From contig NZ_VSRY01000170.1 in NCBI RefSeq assembly GCF_008271805.1, forward strand, positions 1 through 64,000: DNA of 64,000 bases, written 5' to 3'. Below, one piece after another: positions 19,699-28,845 of the stretch (within the stretch, counting starts at the first letter, position 1; the number at the start of each line of letters is the position of its first letter). This stretch comes from Streptomyces sp. TRM49041. GTDB lineage: Bacteria; Actinomycetota; Actinomycetes; Streptomycetales; Streptomycetaceae. The position numbers were made by a program, and so were the translations under genes. The notes under the pieces were generated by a model. It searched no databases. It worked only from the letters and a program-made list of their open reading frames with translations, and was not told the DNA's origin.

Positions 19699-20319
19699 AT
19701 GACCAATGTCGCCGTCATCTACTACTCCTCCACCGGGAACGTCCACAAGATGGCCACGGCTGCGGCCGCCTCGGCGGAGAAGGCCGGGGCCGACGAGGTC
19801 CGTCTGCTCAAGGTCGCCGAGCTGGCTCCCGCCTCGGTCGTCGCCGGCAACGATGCCTGGGCCGCGCACGCGGAGGAGACCAAGGACATCCCCGAGGCCA
19901 CCCTCGCCGACCTGGAGTGGGCCGATGTCGTCCTGTTCGGCACTCCGACCCGCTACGGTCTCCCGGCCGCCCAGCTCAAGCAGTTCATCGACACGACCGG
20001 TGGCCTGTGGTTCCAGGGCAAGCTGGTGAACAAGGTGGTGTCGTCGTTCGTCTCGACGTCGACCGCCCACGGTGGCCAGGAGAGCACCGTGCTGGCGCTG
20101 AACAACACCTTCTACCACTGGGGCGCCATCATCGTCCCGCCCGGTTTCGCCGACGCCGTCCAGTTCGACCCCGCCAACGGCAACCCGTACGGCGCGAGCA
20201 GTGTCTCCGGCAACAACCCGGCCAACGTGGCGGAGGAGAACCTCGCGTCCGTCGAGTTCCAGGCCCGCCGCGCCGTGGAGATCGCCGCCGCCCTCAAGCG
20301 GGGCCTGCGGAGCGCCTGA
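19699..20319 (+). CDS. wrbA: WrbA-type NAD(P)H:quinone oxidoreductase
   Basis: A 206-residue flavodoxin-fold protein with the FMN phosphate loop YYSSTGNVHKMA (9-20), FGTPTRYG (about 80-87) and the STSTAHGGQE/NNTFYHWG segment typical of WrbA. It reduces quinones to hydroquinones in two-electron steps. Placed right after the aromatic operon, it probably keeps a quinone/hydroquinone intermediate reduced or protects the producer from it. It has its own GAGGGAGC ribosome binding site and a 90-bp gap, so it may have its own promoter. Confidence 0.9.
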   Translation: MTNVAVIYYSSTGNVHKMATAAAASAEKAGADEVRLLKVAELAPASVVAGNDAWAAHAEETKDIPEATLADLEWADVVLFGTPTRYGLPAAQLKQFIDTTGGLWFQGKLVNKVVSSFVSTSTAHGGQESTVLALNNTFYHWGAIIVPPGFADAVQFDPANGNPYGASSVSGNNPANVAEENLASVEFQARRAVEIAAALKRGLRSA

Positions 20320-20721
20320 CGGAACACCGCACCACCGACGGAGTGCCGGGGCCCGACGGGACTGGTCGATCGTGCCGGTCACAGAACTCCGGAAGGGCCG
20401 CCCCGGCGTCGTACCGTCTCCAGGGCCGGCCTGACCGCGCGATGGCCGGCCGCGAGGAGAAGGCGGGCAGCTGCCCGGCCAGGAACACGCTGTTCAGAGT
20501 CGTCCCGGTGGCATTCCCCCGTGCCGCCGGGACGCGCGCTGAGCGCCCGCTCGGAGGATCAGCGGCCTCCCGGGCGGTTCAGTGCCGCCCCCCTGGCACC
20601 AAGCTGCACCGGAGGTGCAGCAACCTGACAGCACACAGCGCGATTCGGCCCGGTCGCCGCTGGCATCGTGAGTCCCATCGACGCAGCCGATGGGGCGGTT
20701 CAGCGATTCCAGGGGAGAGAC
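20320..20721. other. Non-coding gap between the aromatic operon and the RiPP cluster
   Basis: This 402-bp stretch marks the junction of the two biosynthetic blocks. It holds three inverted repeats: an 8-bp GGCCGGCC stem at 20424-20451 (possible terminator for the wrbA transcript), GCTGCACC/GGTGCAGC at 20603-20621, and CCCATCG/CGATGGG at 20674-20694. The last two lie 30-120 bases before the next gene and may be regulator sites in its promoter. AGGGGAGAGAC before 20722 is a ribosome binding site. I see no convincing gene here. Confidence 0.5.
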
Positions 20722-21006
20722 ATGACGGGAACGGCGATGAAGTCCGCGCGCTGGATCCGGGCGGGTGCCGCTCTGGCCCTGTCGCTCGCGGTGCTGTCCG
20801 CCGGAGCCGGTACCGCGGTGGCCGCGCCGTCCGCCGGTGAGCGCGCCCGGCACGTCAGGACCACCGCATGGGACCTGCCCGGCGGGGCGGCCCACGCCGT
20901 GTACGGGCACTGGACCGCGGCCCAGGAGGCCTGGCGGACCGCCACGGAGCTGCCGCCGACCTCCGCCCCGGTCCGGGTGTGCAAACTGGTCAACGGCTGG
21001 GACTAG
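20722..21006 (+). CDS. Small secreted protein of unknown function
   Basis: A 94-residue product with a clear Sec signal peptide: MKSARWIR, a long Ala/Leu hydrophobic stretch and an AVAA-type cleavage site near residue 35. The mature part is about 60 residues, rich in Ala, Trp and Thr, with a single Cys in the terminal VRVCKLVNGWD. I do not recognise the family. It starts with a good AGGGGAGAG site and ends 9 bases before the SARP gene, so the two are cotranscribed. It could be a signal or immunity-type partner, but nothing shows this. Confidence 0.6.
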   Translation: MTGTAMKSARWIRAGAALALSLAVLSAGAGTAVAAPSAGERARHVRTTAWDLPGGAAHAVYGHWTAAQEAWRTATELPPTSAPVRVCKLVNGWD

Positions 21007-21015
21007 GCGACGGGC

Positions 21016-22890
21016 ATGCGGTTTCAGCTGCTGGGGCCGCTGAGCATCAGCGACGGTCCCGACACCGTCGTGCTCCAGCCCTCCCGGCCGACGAGCCTGC
21101 TGGCCGCGCTGCTGCTGCACGCCAACAGCGTGGCGTCCGCCGACTACCTCCAGCGGGCCATCTGGGGCGAGGAACAACCCGCCACCGCCAAGGCCGCGTT
21201 GCAGACCTGCGTCCTGCGGCTGCGGCGGCTCTTCCTGAAGCACGGGGTCGACGAGACACCCATCGAGGCGGTCCCCGGCGGCTACCGCATCACGGCGGGG
21301 CCGCGCAGTCTCGACCTGATCGGCTTCCGGGAACTGGTGGGCCGTGCCGGGGAGTCCGGCCGGGGCCGCCCCGAACAGGAGCTGCGGATCCTCAAGGCCG
21401 CGCTCTCCCTCTGGCAGGGCTCCCTGCTCGCCAACGTACGGTCGGACGTCCTCCACCGGGACCAGGTCCCCCGGCTGGTGGAGGAGCGGCTGCGGACCGT
21501 GGAGCGGGTCTGCGACCTGGAGCTGGCCCTCGGCCGCTGTGGCGAGGCGCTTGTGGCGCTGTGGGGCGAGACCCGCGCCCACCCGGGGCACGAGCGGTTC
21601 CACGAGCAGCTGATCGAGGCGCTGTACCGGACCGGGCGGCAGAGCGAGGCCCTCGCCGAGTACCGCAGGGTCAAGGAGTACCTGCTGGACGAGCTGGGTG
21701 TCGACCCGTCCCCGGGGCTGCGCCGGCTGGAACTCGCCATCCTGCGCGGCGACGACCTCGGCCCGTCGGCCGACGGGCCTCGGGACGCCGCCCCGCCCGT
21801 CACCCGCGGGTCTCCGGCCGACCGCGGGACTCCCCTCGTCGGCAGGCCGCCCGCCGTGGACCCGCCCCCGGTTGTCCCGGTGCCCGCCGTGCCGTCCTTC
21901 ACCGGCCGGGAGGCCGAGGTCGCCGCCATGGTGGCCCGGCTGGGCGGAGCCCGCGACGAACCCGTGACCATCCTCCTGTCCGGCGCGCCCGGCATCGGCA
22001 AGTCCGCGCTCGCCCACCATGTCGCCCACCTGGTGCGGGACCGTTTCCCGGCCGGACGGCTGCTCGTGCGGATGGTGCGCCCGGACGGGACGCCGCGCGA
22101 CGCGTCCGAGGCCGCCGCCGCGGTGGCCGCCGCGCTGCGGGACCAGGAGCCGGGCGCGCCCGCGCTGCTCGTGCTGGACGACGTCGTGGACGCCGACCAG
22201 GTCAGGCCGCTGCTGCCCGAGCACCACGGCGGGGCCGCCATCATCACCAGCCGTATGGGCCTCGCGGGCCTGGTCGCCACGCACGGCGGCCGGGTGCACC
22301 GGCTGTCCACGCTGGACGAGGAGGAGGCGTACGAGCTGCTGGTCGCCGCGCTCGGCGCCGAGCGGGTCCACCCCGAGGAGGCGGCCGCGCGTGAACTCGC
22401 CGTGCTGTGCGGCTGCTTCCCGCTCGCCCTGCGGATCGTCGCCGCCCGGCTGCTGACCCGCCCCGGGCTCGGTCTCGCGGACGCCGCCGCCTGGCTGGCC
22501 GAAGACCCCCTGGCCCGGCTCTCCCTGGCGGACGACCCCCGGCTGTCGGTCATCCGCGTGCTGGGCGCCGCCCGGGACCGGCTCGACCCCCGGCTGGCCG
22601 ACGCGTTCGTACGGGCCGGGTCCCTGCCGCAGGGCACCTTCCGGGCCCAGGACGGCGCGGCCGCGCTCGGCACCGACGCGGTGGACGCCGAGGAGGTGCT
22701 GGAGCGGCTGGCCGACGCCGGATTCCTGGAGGACGGCCCGCCCGGCCCGTACCGGATGCACGAACTGCTCCGGGCGTACGCCCGCAGGGCCGCCGCGGAA
22801 GACCACCGCCGGACGGAGCGCCGGACGGCCGCAGAGACCTCACAGACCTCGCATCCCGCACAACCCTCACAGACCTCAGAGAGAGTGTGA
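21016..22890 (+). CDS. SARP-family activator with NB-ARC domain
   Basis: A 624-residue AfsR/RedD-type regulator. An OmpR-like winged-helix domain lies at about 1-95 (QTCVLRLRRLF), a bacterial transcriptional activation domain at about 97-245 (RFHEQLIEALYRTGRQSEAL), then a Pro-rich linker and an NB-ARC ATPase with P-loop GAPGIGKS at 323-330 and LLVLDDV as the Walker B strand. It lacks the long TPR tail of AfsR. The C terminus ends in a Thr/Ser/Gln tail encoded by short CAGACCTC repeats. It is 6 bases from the RiPP leader-binding gene and is the likely pathway activator of the RiPP cluster. Confidence 0.9.
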   Translation: MRFQLLGPLSISDGPDTVVLQPSRPTSLLAALLLHANSVASADYLQRAIWGEEQPATAKAALQTCVLRLRRLFLKHGVDETPIEAVPGGYRITAGPRSLDLIGFRELVGRAGESGRGRPEQELRILKAALSLWQGSLLANVRSDVLHRDQVPRLVEERLRTVERVCDLELALGRCGEALVALWGETRAHPGHERFHEQLIEALYRTGRQSEALAEYRRVKEYLLDELGVDPSPGLRRLELAILRGDDLGPSADGPRDAAPPVTRGSPADRGTPLVGRPPAVDPPPVVPVPAVPSFTGREAEVAAMVARLGGARDEPVTILLSGAPGIGKSALAHHVAHLVRDRFPAGRLLVRMVRPDGTPRDASEAAAAVAAALRDQEPGAPALLVLDDVVDADQVRPLLPEHHGGAAIITSRMGLAGLVATHGGRVHRLSTLDEEEAYELLVAALGAERVHPEEAAARELAVLCGCFPLALRIVAARLLTRPGLGLADAAAWLAEDPLARLSLADDPRLSVIRVLGAARDRLDPRLADAFVRAGSLPQGTFRAQDGAAALGTDAVDAEEVLERLADAGFLEDGPPGPYRMHELLRAYARRAAAEDHRRTERRTAAETSQTSHPAQPSQTSERV

Positions 22891-22896
22891 ATCCGC

Positions 22897-25077
22897 ATGG
22901 CCGACACCACGTTCGACGCGCTCGCCCCGACCCGGCCTCGGATACGCCGGGACGTGCTCTTCACCGAGACCCCCGGCGGCGTGCTCTTCCACAACGCCGA
23001 CGGCGGCTTCCACCTGACCGGCCGCACCGCCTACCGCTTCGCCTCCCTCCTCGTTCCGCACCTCGCCGGACACCATCGTCTCGGCGACATCTGTGAGGGC
23101 TTCGGCCCGGCCCAGCGCGCCATGGCGGCCGAGCTCGTCAAGACCCTGTACGAACGGGACTTCGCCCGCGACATCCCCGAGGCGGACGCGGGGGAGGAGC
23201 CCGGGGCCACGGCCGGTCCCGCCCGTCGGTTCGCCGCGCAGATCGCCTACGTCGACCACTACGCCGAGGGCGCCCCCGGCCGCTTCTCCCGCTTCCGGGA
23301 CACGAGCGTCGCCGTGCTCGGCGACGACGAGGTGGCCCGCTGGTGCGCCCTGAGCCTGGTCCGCAACGGCTGCGCCCGGGTCGCTGTCACCACCCTCTCC
23401 CCTGACGTGGTGTCCGAGGCGGCCGCGCTGAACGAGGACGGCTGCCCGGTGCGGCTCGACCAGGCGGCGGCGGGGGCCGGCTGGGCGGAGCTCACCCCGT
23501 ACGACACCGTCGTCGTCACCGGCCCGGACGCTGCGGCCACCGCCCGCCGGCTGCTGGCCGACGGGGTGCCCGAGGGCCGCACCCTGATCCCCTCCTGGCC
23601 CTTCGGCGGCCACGCCGTGACCGGCCCCCTGGCCACCGCCGGCTCCACCGGCTGCTGGACCTGCGCCGCGCTCCGGCTCGGCGGCAACACCGACGCGGGC
23701 GCCGCCGCCGACCTGTGGGCCACCGTCACCGGCGGCGTCACTCCCCCGTCCGGCCGGGCGCTGCCGACCGGGCCCGTCGCCGCCATGACCGGCAACCTCC
23801 TCGCATACGAGGTGTTCCGCCTCGCCACCGGCGCCCTGCCGCCCGAGACGGACCGGCAGATCCTGATCCAGGACCTGGAGTCGCTGGACGTCGTGGCGGA
23901 GCCCGTGCAGCCGCACCCGCGCTGCCGCCGCTGCGCGGAGCTCGTACCGGCGGGGGAGGACCGACTGCCCGACGGGCTTGCGCTCCCGGTCACCCCCACC
24001 GTGGAGACCGCACGCGAGGCGGAAGCCCTCGTCGACGGCCTCAACCGGATCAGCGGCGCGCTGGTCCGCCCGTACACGGGGATCTTCCGCCGGTACGACG
24101 ACGAGGAGATCACCCAGACCCCGCTGAAGATCAGCCGTGTCGAGGTGGCCCTCGCACCCGGCGTGCGGCGCACGATCGCCGCGTTCGACGTGCACCATCT
24201 GGCGGGCGCGCGGATGCGGGCGCTGTACGCGGCGGCCGAGACCTACGTGGAGCACGTGGTGCCACCGGCGGCGGCCGAGGAGCCGGGGCCGGTCGGCGGC
24301 GCCGCCGTCGCCCTCGGCCCCGAACAGCTGACCACGGGCGGCGGCACGGGCGCCCCGGTCACATCCTGGACCTCCGCTACCTCGCTGCTGACGAAGGAGT
24401 CGGTACGGGTCCCCACGGCGGCCGTCCGCCCGTTCGGGGAGCACAACCGGGCCCGGCCGCACCTCGCCACACGCGCGGGCACGGGAGCGGGCGCCACCCC
24501 GCAGGAGGCGGCGGGCCGCGGCCTGATGTCGGCGCTCTCCCACGACGCCCTGCTGCGCGCGCTGCGGGGCACGACGGAGGTGCGCCCACTGGCGGCGGAC
24601 GACACCGACCCGGAGCTGGTGTTCCTGCTGAAGTCGGCCCGCAACCTGGGCGTCGGCGCGGAGCTGCTCGACCTGGGCGAGGGCGCCCGCTCGTCGGCCC
24701 GGACCGTCCTCGCCCGGGACGCGGACGGCCGCTGGGCGGTCGCCACGGACCTGTCCCGCCGGGCCGCGGCCTGCGCCGCCCTCCGCGACCTGCTGGGCCA
24801 GGCCCAACTCGCGGCCGAGGACCCGGACACCGAGGTGGACCTGGGCGACCCGCTGCTGACCGACCTGGCGCCCGGGACGATCGCGGTGACGGGCACCCCG
24901 GTCGCGCCGGACGCCCGGAGCACCGACTTCGGCACGATCCTGGACCGGCTGCGGGCGGCGGGCCGCGACGCCCTCCATGTCGCGACGACCCCCGCCGACC
25001 TCCCGTCGGGCGGCGTCAGCACCGCCTACGTGCTCCTCACCACCGGCCCGGAGGCGGGTGCGCATGCCGACCGCTGA
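22897..25077 (+). CDS. Ocin-ThiF-like leader peptide-binding protein of an azole RiPP cyclodehydratase
   Basis: A 726-residue protein of the TOMM E1-like class. Residues about 15-95 form a winged-helix RRE-like region that would bind the leader peptide. An adenylyltransferase-like but degenerate ThiF fold follows (VAVLGDDEVARW), with the structural zinc tetrathiolate Cys253/256 and Cys343/346. The C-terminal half (about 365-726) resembles a decayed YcaO fold (GTGAGATPQEAAGRGLMSAL). It is the partner that presents the precursor to the YcaO enzymes. It directly follows the SARP gene and overlaps the next gene by 14 bases. Confidence 0.85.
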   Translation: MADTTFDALAPTRPRIRRDVLFTETPGGVLFHNADGGFHLTGRTAYRFASLLVPHLAGHHRLGDICEGFGPAQRAMAAELVKTLYERDFARDIPEADAGEEPGATAGPARRFAAQIAYVDHYAEGAPGRFSRFRDTSVAVLGDDEVARWCALSLVRNGCARVAVTTLSPDVVSEAAALNEDGCPVRLDQAAAGAGWAELTPYDTVVVTGPDAAATARRLLADGVPEGRTLIPSWPFGGHAVTGPLATAGSTGCWTCAALRLGGNTDAGAAADLWATVTGGVTPPSGRALPTGPVAAMTGNLLAYEVFRLATGALPPETDRQILIQDLESLDVVAEPVQPHPRCRRCAELVPAGEDRLPDGLALPVTPTVETAREAEALVDGLNRISGALVRPYTGIFRRYDDEEITQTPLKISRVEVALAPGVRRTIAAFDVHHLAGARMRALYAAAETYVEHVVPPAAAEEPGPVGGAAVALGPEQLTTGGGTGAPVTSWTSATSLLTKESVRVPTAAVRPFGEHNRARPHLATRAGTGAGATPQEAAGRGLMSALSHDALLRALRGTTEVRPLAADDTDPELVFLLKSARNLGVGAELLDLGEGARSSARTVLARDADGRWAVATDLSRRAAACAALRDLLGQAQLAAEDPDTEVDLGDPLLTDLAPGTIAVTGTPVAPDARSTDFGTILDRLRAAGRDALHVATTPADLPSGGVSTAYVLLTTGPEAGAHADR

Positions 25078-27076
25078 GGCCCGCCGACTGGCGGACGACC
25101 TGCACCGCGCCCTGGCCCGGTACGGCGTCACGGTGAGGCTGGACGTGACCCCTCTTGGCGTGCGGGACGCTTTCGGGGAGAGCGGTGACCGCGACTCCGG
25201 GGCGGTTCCGGTGCGCTTCTACGGCCGCCAGGCCGTCGTCGGCCCCTTCCCCGCCGACGGCCGCCGCCGTCCCTGCGGCCTGTGCCTGGACCGCCGCTGG
25301 CAGGCGGTGCGCTCCGTTCCGTTGCGGGAGGCGCTGGAGCTGGGCTCCGGCACCCGAGCGGCCGGGGAGACACCGCACCTGACGCCGTTCGCCGTGGACG
25401 CCCTCGCCGCCCTGATCGCAGCGCGGACCGGCGGGCGCGGTCCGCGACCGCTGTGGGCATGCGTGCCGTCGGGGGCGGAGGGGGTCCCCCCTGCTCGAGC
25501 GGAGTCGGGCGTCCCGGGGAGGGTGAGCACATCCCCCGTGCGCGGCGCGCTCTACCCGAACGTCCACCTCCTGGATCTGAAGACCCTGGGGGTCCGCTCG
25601 TACCCCTTGGTCCCGGACCCCGAGTGCCCCGCCTGCGGCGAAACACGGCCCGACACCCCCGACGCCGCGGTCCTGCACCTGCGCCCCGCCAGGAAGCATC
25701 GCCCCGGGACCATCCGCGTCCGCGACATCCGCGCCTACGACCTTCCGCCCGAGCCCTACACCAACCCCGTCTGCGGCTCCCTCGGCCCCTCCGTCATCCA
25801 GGACGTGGCCTCCCGCTCCACCTCCGCCACCATCGGCTGCTTCTCCATGCGCTCCGGCGAGTACCTGCGCGAGACCTTCTGGGGCGGCCACGCCGACACC
25901 TTCGCGCACAGCGTGCGCATCGGGATCCTGGAGGGCCTGGAGCGGTACGCCGGCATGCGCGCCCGTGCCAAGGGGGCAGCTGTACGGGACTCCCTGGAGG
26001 GCCTGCGCGCCAAGGGGACGCACGCCCTGGACCCCCGCCGATGCGGCCTGTACTCCGACGAGTTCCACCGCGCGAACCCGCGCGTCACCCCGTTCCGCCC
26101 GGACCGCGAGATCCCGTGGGTGTGGGGCTACTCCCTGCGCGACCACAAGCCCGTCCTGGTGCCGGAAGTCCTGACGTACTATCACGCACCCGGTCTGGAG
26201 AACCGCTTCGTCCAGGAGTCCTCCAACGGCTGTGCTTCCGGAGGCTGTCTGGAGGAGGCCGTGTACTGCGGCCTCATGGAGGTCGTCGAGCGCGACGCGT
26301 TCCTCCTCACCTGGTACGGGCAGGCCGCGCTCCCCGAGCTCGACCCGCGCACCAGCACCCGCCCCGCCACCCGCGCGATGGTGGACCGGCTGGAGATGTA
26401 CGGCTACGAGGCCCGGTTCTTCGACACCCGGATCACCTTCCCCGTCCCCGTCGTGACGGGCGTGGCGGTACGGCCCGACGGCGGCATCGGCCGCATGTGC
26501 TTCGGCGCGGGCGCCGGACTCGACCCCGAGGCCGCGCTCGCGGGCGCGCTCTGCGAGATCGCCACCGACGCGGTGAACCTCCAGGGACGCACCGAGCGCG
26601 ACTGGGAGCGGCTGCGGGCCATGGCGGACGACTTCGGCAAGGTCGAGGCGCTGCACGACCACCCGATGGCGTACGGCGTCCCGGAGATGGGGAACCACGC
26701 CCACTTCCTGCTCGGGGAGCCGGACGCGCCCAGGCCGCCCAAGCGGTCCTTCGCGGAGCTGTACGGCGAGGGCGCGAGTCGTCCGGCCCCGCCCGTGTCG
26801 GACGATCTGCGGGACGACCTGGAGCAGTGTGTCACGGCGGTCACCGACGCCGGGTTCGACGTGATCGTGGTCGATCAGACCATGCCGGAGCAGCGGGACC
26901 TCGGCCTGACCACCGTCGGGGTCATCGTGCCGGGGCTGTTGCCGATCGACTTCGGCTGGACGCGTCAGCGCGCGCTGGGCATGCCCCGCCTCCGCACCGC
27001 GCTGCGCGAGGCCGGTCTGCGCGACCGGGACCTCGTACCCGCCGACTTCAACCCCGCGCCACATCCTTTCCCGTGA
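25064..27076 (+). CDS. E1-YcaO cyclodehydratase, first copy
   Basis: A 670-residue enzyme that would use ATP to cyclise Cys, Ser or Thr of the precursor into azolines. The N-terminal 200 residues carry a zinc tetrathiolate (Cys71/74 and Cys188/191). The YcaO domain (about 260-670) has GILEGLERYAG and GLMEVVERDAF, the Glu-rich ATP/Mg motifs. The C terminus ends APHPFP, fitting the Pro-rich tail needed for YcaO catalysis. Start ATG 25064 is preceded by GGAGGCGGG. Residues about 137-158 (SGAEGVPPARAESG) come from a short Streptomyces repeat inserted in frame. Confidence 0.9.
   Translation: MPTAEARRLADDLHRALARYGVTVRLDVTPLGVRDAFGESGDRDSGAVPVRFYGRQAVVGPFPADGRRRPCGLCLDRRWQAVRSVPLREALELGSGTRAAGETPHLTPFAVDALAALIAARTGGRGPRPLWACVPSGAEGVPPARAESGVPGRVSTSPVRGALYPNVHLLDLKTLGVRSYPLVPDPECPACGETRPDTPDAAVLHLRPARKHRPGTIRVRDIRAYDLPPEPYTNPVCGSLGPSVIQDVASRSTSATIGCFSMRSGEYLRETFWGGHADTFAHSVRIGILEGLERYAGMRARAKGAAVRDSLEGLRAKGTHALDPRRCGLYSDEFHRANPRVTPFRPDREIPWVWGYSLRDHKPVLVPEVLTYYHAPGLENRFVQESSNGCASGGCLEEAVYCGLMEVVERDAFLLTWYGQAALPELDPRTSTRPATRAMVDRLEMYGYEARFFDTRITFPVPVVTGVAVRPDGGIGRMCFGAGAGLDPEAALAGALCEIATDAVNLQGRTERDWERLRAMADDFGKVEALHDHPMAYGVPEMGNHAHFLLGEPDAPRPPKRSFAELYGEGASRPAPPVSDDLRDDLEQCVTAVTDAGFDVIVVDQTMPEQRDLGLTTVGVIVPGLLPIDFGWTRQRALGMPRLRTALREAGLRDRDLVPADFNPAPHPFP
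25471..25528. repeat. Streptomyces-type GC palindrome element inside the first YcaO gene
   Basis: GGAGGGGGTCCCCCCTGCTC at 25478-25497, followed by GAGCGGAGTCGGG, resembles the widespread Streptomyces intergenic element that contains GGGGGTCCCCC and CTGCTCGAGCG. Here it is read in frame as GVPPARAES in a linker between the two zinc Cys pairs. The second YcaO copy has no such stretch. Confidence 0.55.
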
Positions 27077-27223
27077 CCGCGTCCGAGTGCCGCGCTTCGC
27101 CGGGGCCGTATCCGATGACGGCTGCGCCGCGGCCCTCCGGACCCCCCAGCCGGACAAGCGGGCCGTCTGACGTGGCCGGTACGGACATCCGCGCGGCAAA
27201 CCCGAGTGAACAAGGAGTTCATC
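27077..27223 (+). promoter_or_regulatory. Gap before the SagB gene, possible internal promoter
   Basis: This 147-bp gap interrupts the otherwise tightly packed RiPP operon. It holds a short TCCGG/CCGGA inverted repeat around 27140-27160 and the ribosome binding site AAGGAG (27212-27217). No -10/-35 pair is obvious. Confidence 0.3.
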
Positions 27224-28819
27224 ATGGGGTACGCCCATGAATACGCCGCTGCGATCATGCAGCGCGGCCGGGTCGCGATGGCGCCCGCCGACTTCGTGCC
27301 CGACTGGGCCGACAGCCCCCGCAAGACCAAGTACTACCCGGGCGTGGACAGCATGCCGCTGCCCGACGGCGACTACCCTGCCGACGCGACCCTGGACCGC
27401 GGCCTGGGGCCGGTGGAAGCCGCGGCCGAGGGGGAGGCGTTCGACCTGGCCGCCCTCTCCGGAATGCTCCGCGACTCGTACGGTCTGACCGGCCGCCGCC
27501 TGGGCGTGCAGGCCAACACGGACCTCGGCACCCTGCCCCGCTACCCGCTCGCCAACTGGTCCCGGGGCACCGCCTCCGGCGGTGGGCTCTACCCGGTGAG
27601 CGTCTACTGGGTCTCCGGGGCCCGCGGCCCCGTACCGCCAGGGGTGCACTACTACGCCCCCCGCCACCACGCCATGCAGCGGCTGCTCACGGGCGACGTG
27701 TCGGGCGAGCTGCGCGCCGCGCTGGGGGAGGTCGCGCCGGGGGCGGAGGCCACCGACCAGTACCTCGTCCTCGGCGTCAAGTACTGGCAGAACGCCTTCA
27801 AGTACAACAGCTTCAGCTTCCACGCCGTCAGCATGGATGTCGGGACCATCCTCCACACCTGGCGCATGTGGGCGCGGGCCAGGGGCCTGGAGGCAGAGCC
27901 GCTGATGTGGTTCGACGAGGAGCGGCTGGCCCGGCTGCTGGGCGTGCGGACCGAGGAGGAGGGCGTCTTCGCGGTCGTGCCGCTGCGGTGGCGGGGCGCC
28001 CCGTTCGTGTCGGCGAACGCGTCGGCCCCGGTGGCGGCCCCCGTGCGGCACCGGGACTCCGAGCGGTCTCGTACCGTGCTGGTCTTCGACGCCGTCACGC
28101 GTATGCAGGCCGCCACCGCCGAGCACGCCTCCCGCCGCCCCTCCCCCGGCGCCCTCGCCCCCGCCGTCGCGCCGGCCGCGGACGGGGACGGGCCCGGGAT
28201 CGCGCTGCCCGCGCCCCGGCCGCTCGGCACCGACGTCCGCACCGCCCTGCGCCGCCGACGCAGCAGCTTCGGCCGCTTCGACGCCGGGCGGCCGGTCGGC
28301 CAGGACCAGTTGGCGGCCTGTCTGCACGCCGCCGTGGAGGCGGCCGAGCTCGGCGGCGACACCGGGGGCGACACCCGGCTGGTCAAGCTGTACGCCTTCG
28401 TCAACCACGTCGACGGCCTGGCCCCCGGCTCGTACGCGTACGACCCCGACAGCCAGACCCTCCGGCCGGTCAGGGAAGGACCCCCGGGCGCCTTCCTGCA
28501 GAAGAACTACTTCCTGTCCAACTACAACCTGGAGCAGGCCGGGGCCGTCCTGGTGCCCACGGTCCGCACGGCTGCCGTCCTCGACGCCGTCGGCGACCGC
28601 GGCTACCGCCTGGTCAACGCCGCCGTCGGCGCCGTGTCGCAGGGCGTCTACACCGCCTCGTCCGCCATGGACCTCGGCTGCGGCGTGGCCCTGGGCTTCG
28701 ACAACATCTCGTACATCGAGGAGCTCGGCCTCCAGGAGACCGGCGAGGCGCCGCTCCTGATCATGATGATCGGCCACGAGCGGCCCGCCCCCGCCGACTT
28801 CCGGTACGAGATCGCCTGA
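27224..28819 (+). CDS. SagB-type azoline dehydrogenase with two nitroreductase-fold domains
   Basis: A 531-residue FMN enzyme that would oxidise azolines to azoles. Two SagB-like halves can be seen: the first (about 60-280) has NWSRGTASGGGLYPVSVYW, matching the FMN-binding RxSASGGALYP block, and the second (about 330-531) has RRRSSFGRFD and ends with GVALGFDNI and LIMMIGH. The second half lacks an SGGxYP motif, so probably only one half is fully active or they form one composite site. ATG 27224 is favoured by AAGGAG; GTG 27206 would add six residues. Its stop overlaps a possible start of the LanB gene. Confidence 0.88.
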   Translation: MGYAHEYAAAIMQRGRVAMAPADFVPDWADSPRKTKYYPGVDSMPLPDGDYPADATLDRGLGPVEAAAEGEAFDLAALSGMLRDSYGLTGRRLGVQANTDLGTLPRYPLANWSRGTASGGGLYPVSVYWVSGARGPVPPGVHYYAPRHHAMQRLLTGDVSGELRAALGEVAPGAEATDQYLVLGVKYWQNAFKYNSFSFHAVSMDVGTILHTWRMWARARGLEAEPLMWFDEERLARLLGVRTEEEGVFAVVPLRWRGAPFVSANASAPVAAPVRHRDSERSRTVLVFDAVTRMQAATAEHASRRPSPGALAPAVAPAADGDGPGIALPAPRPLGTDVRTALRRRRSSFGRFDAGRPVGQDQLAACLHAAVEAAELGGDTGGDTRLVKLYAFVNHVDGLAPGSYAYDPDSQTLRPVREGPPGAFLQKNYFLSNYNLEQAGAVLVPTVRTAAVLDAVGDRGYRLVNAAVGAVSQGVYTASSAMDLGCGVALGFDNISYIEELGLQETGEAPLLIMMIGHERPAPADFRYEIA

Positions 28820-28845
28820 TGGGGACGGAACGAGGGAACGCCACC

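Noticed and set aside
20603..20694. Attachment site or integration boundary between the two blocks
   Set aside because: Only short inverted repeats are present; no tRNA gene, integrase or matching direct repeat at the other side was seen.
25037..28777. Minus-strand frame of over 1200 codons antisense to the first YcaO and SagB genes
   Set aside because: Mirror of third-position GC in real genes; composition is low-complexity and no family is recognisable.
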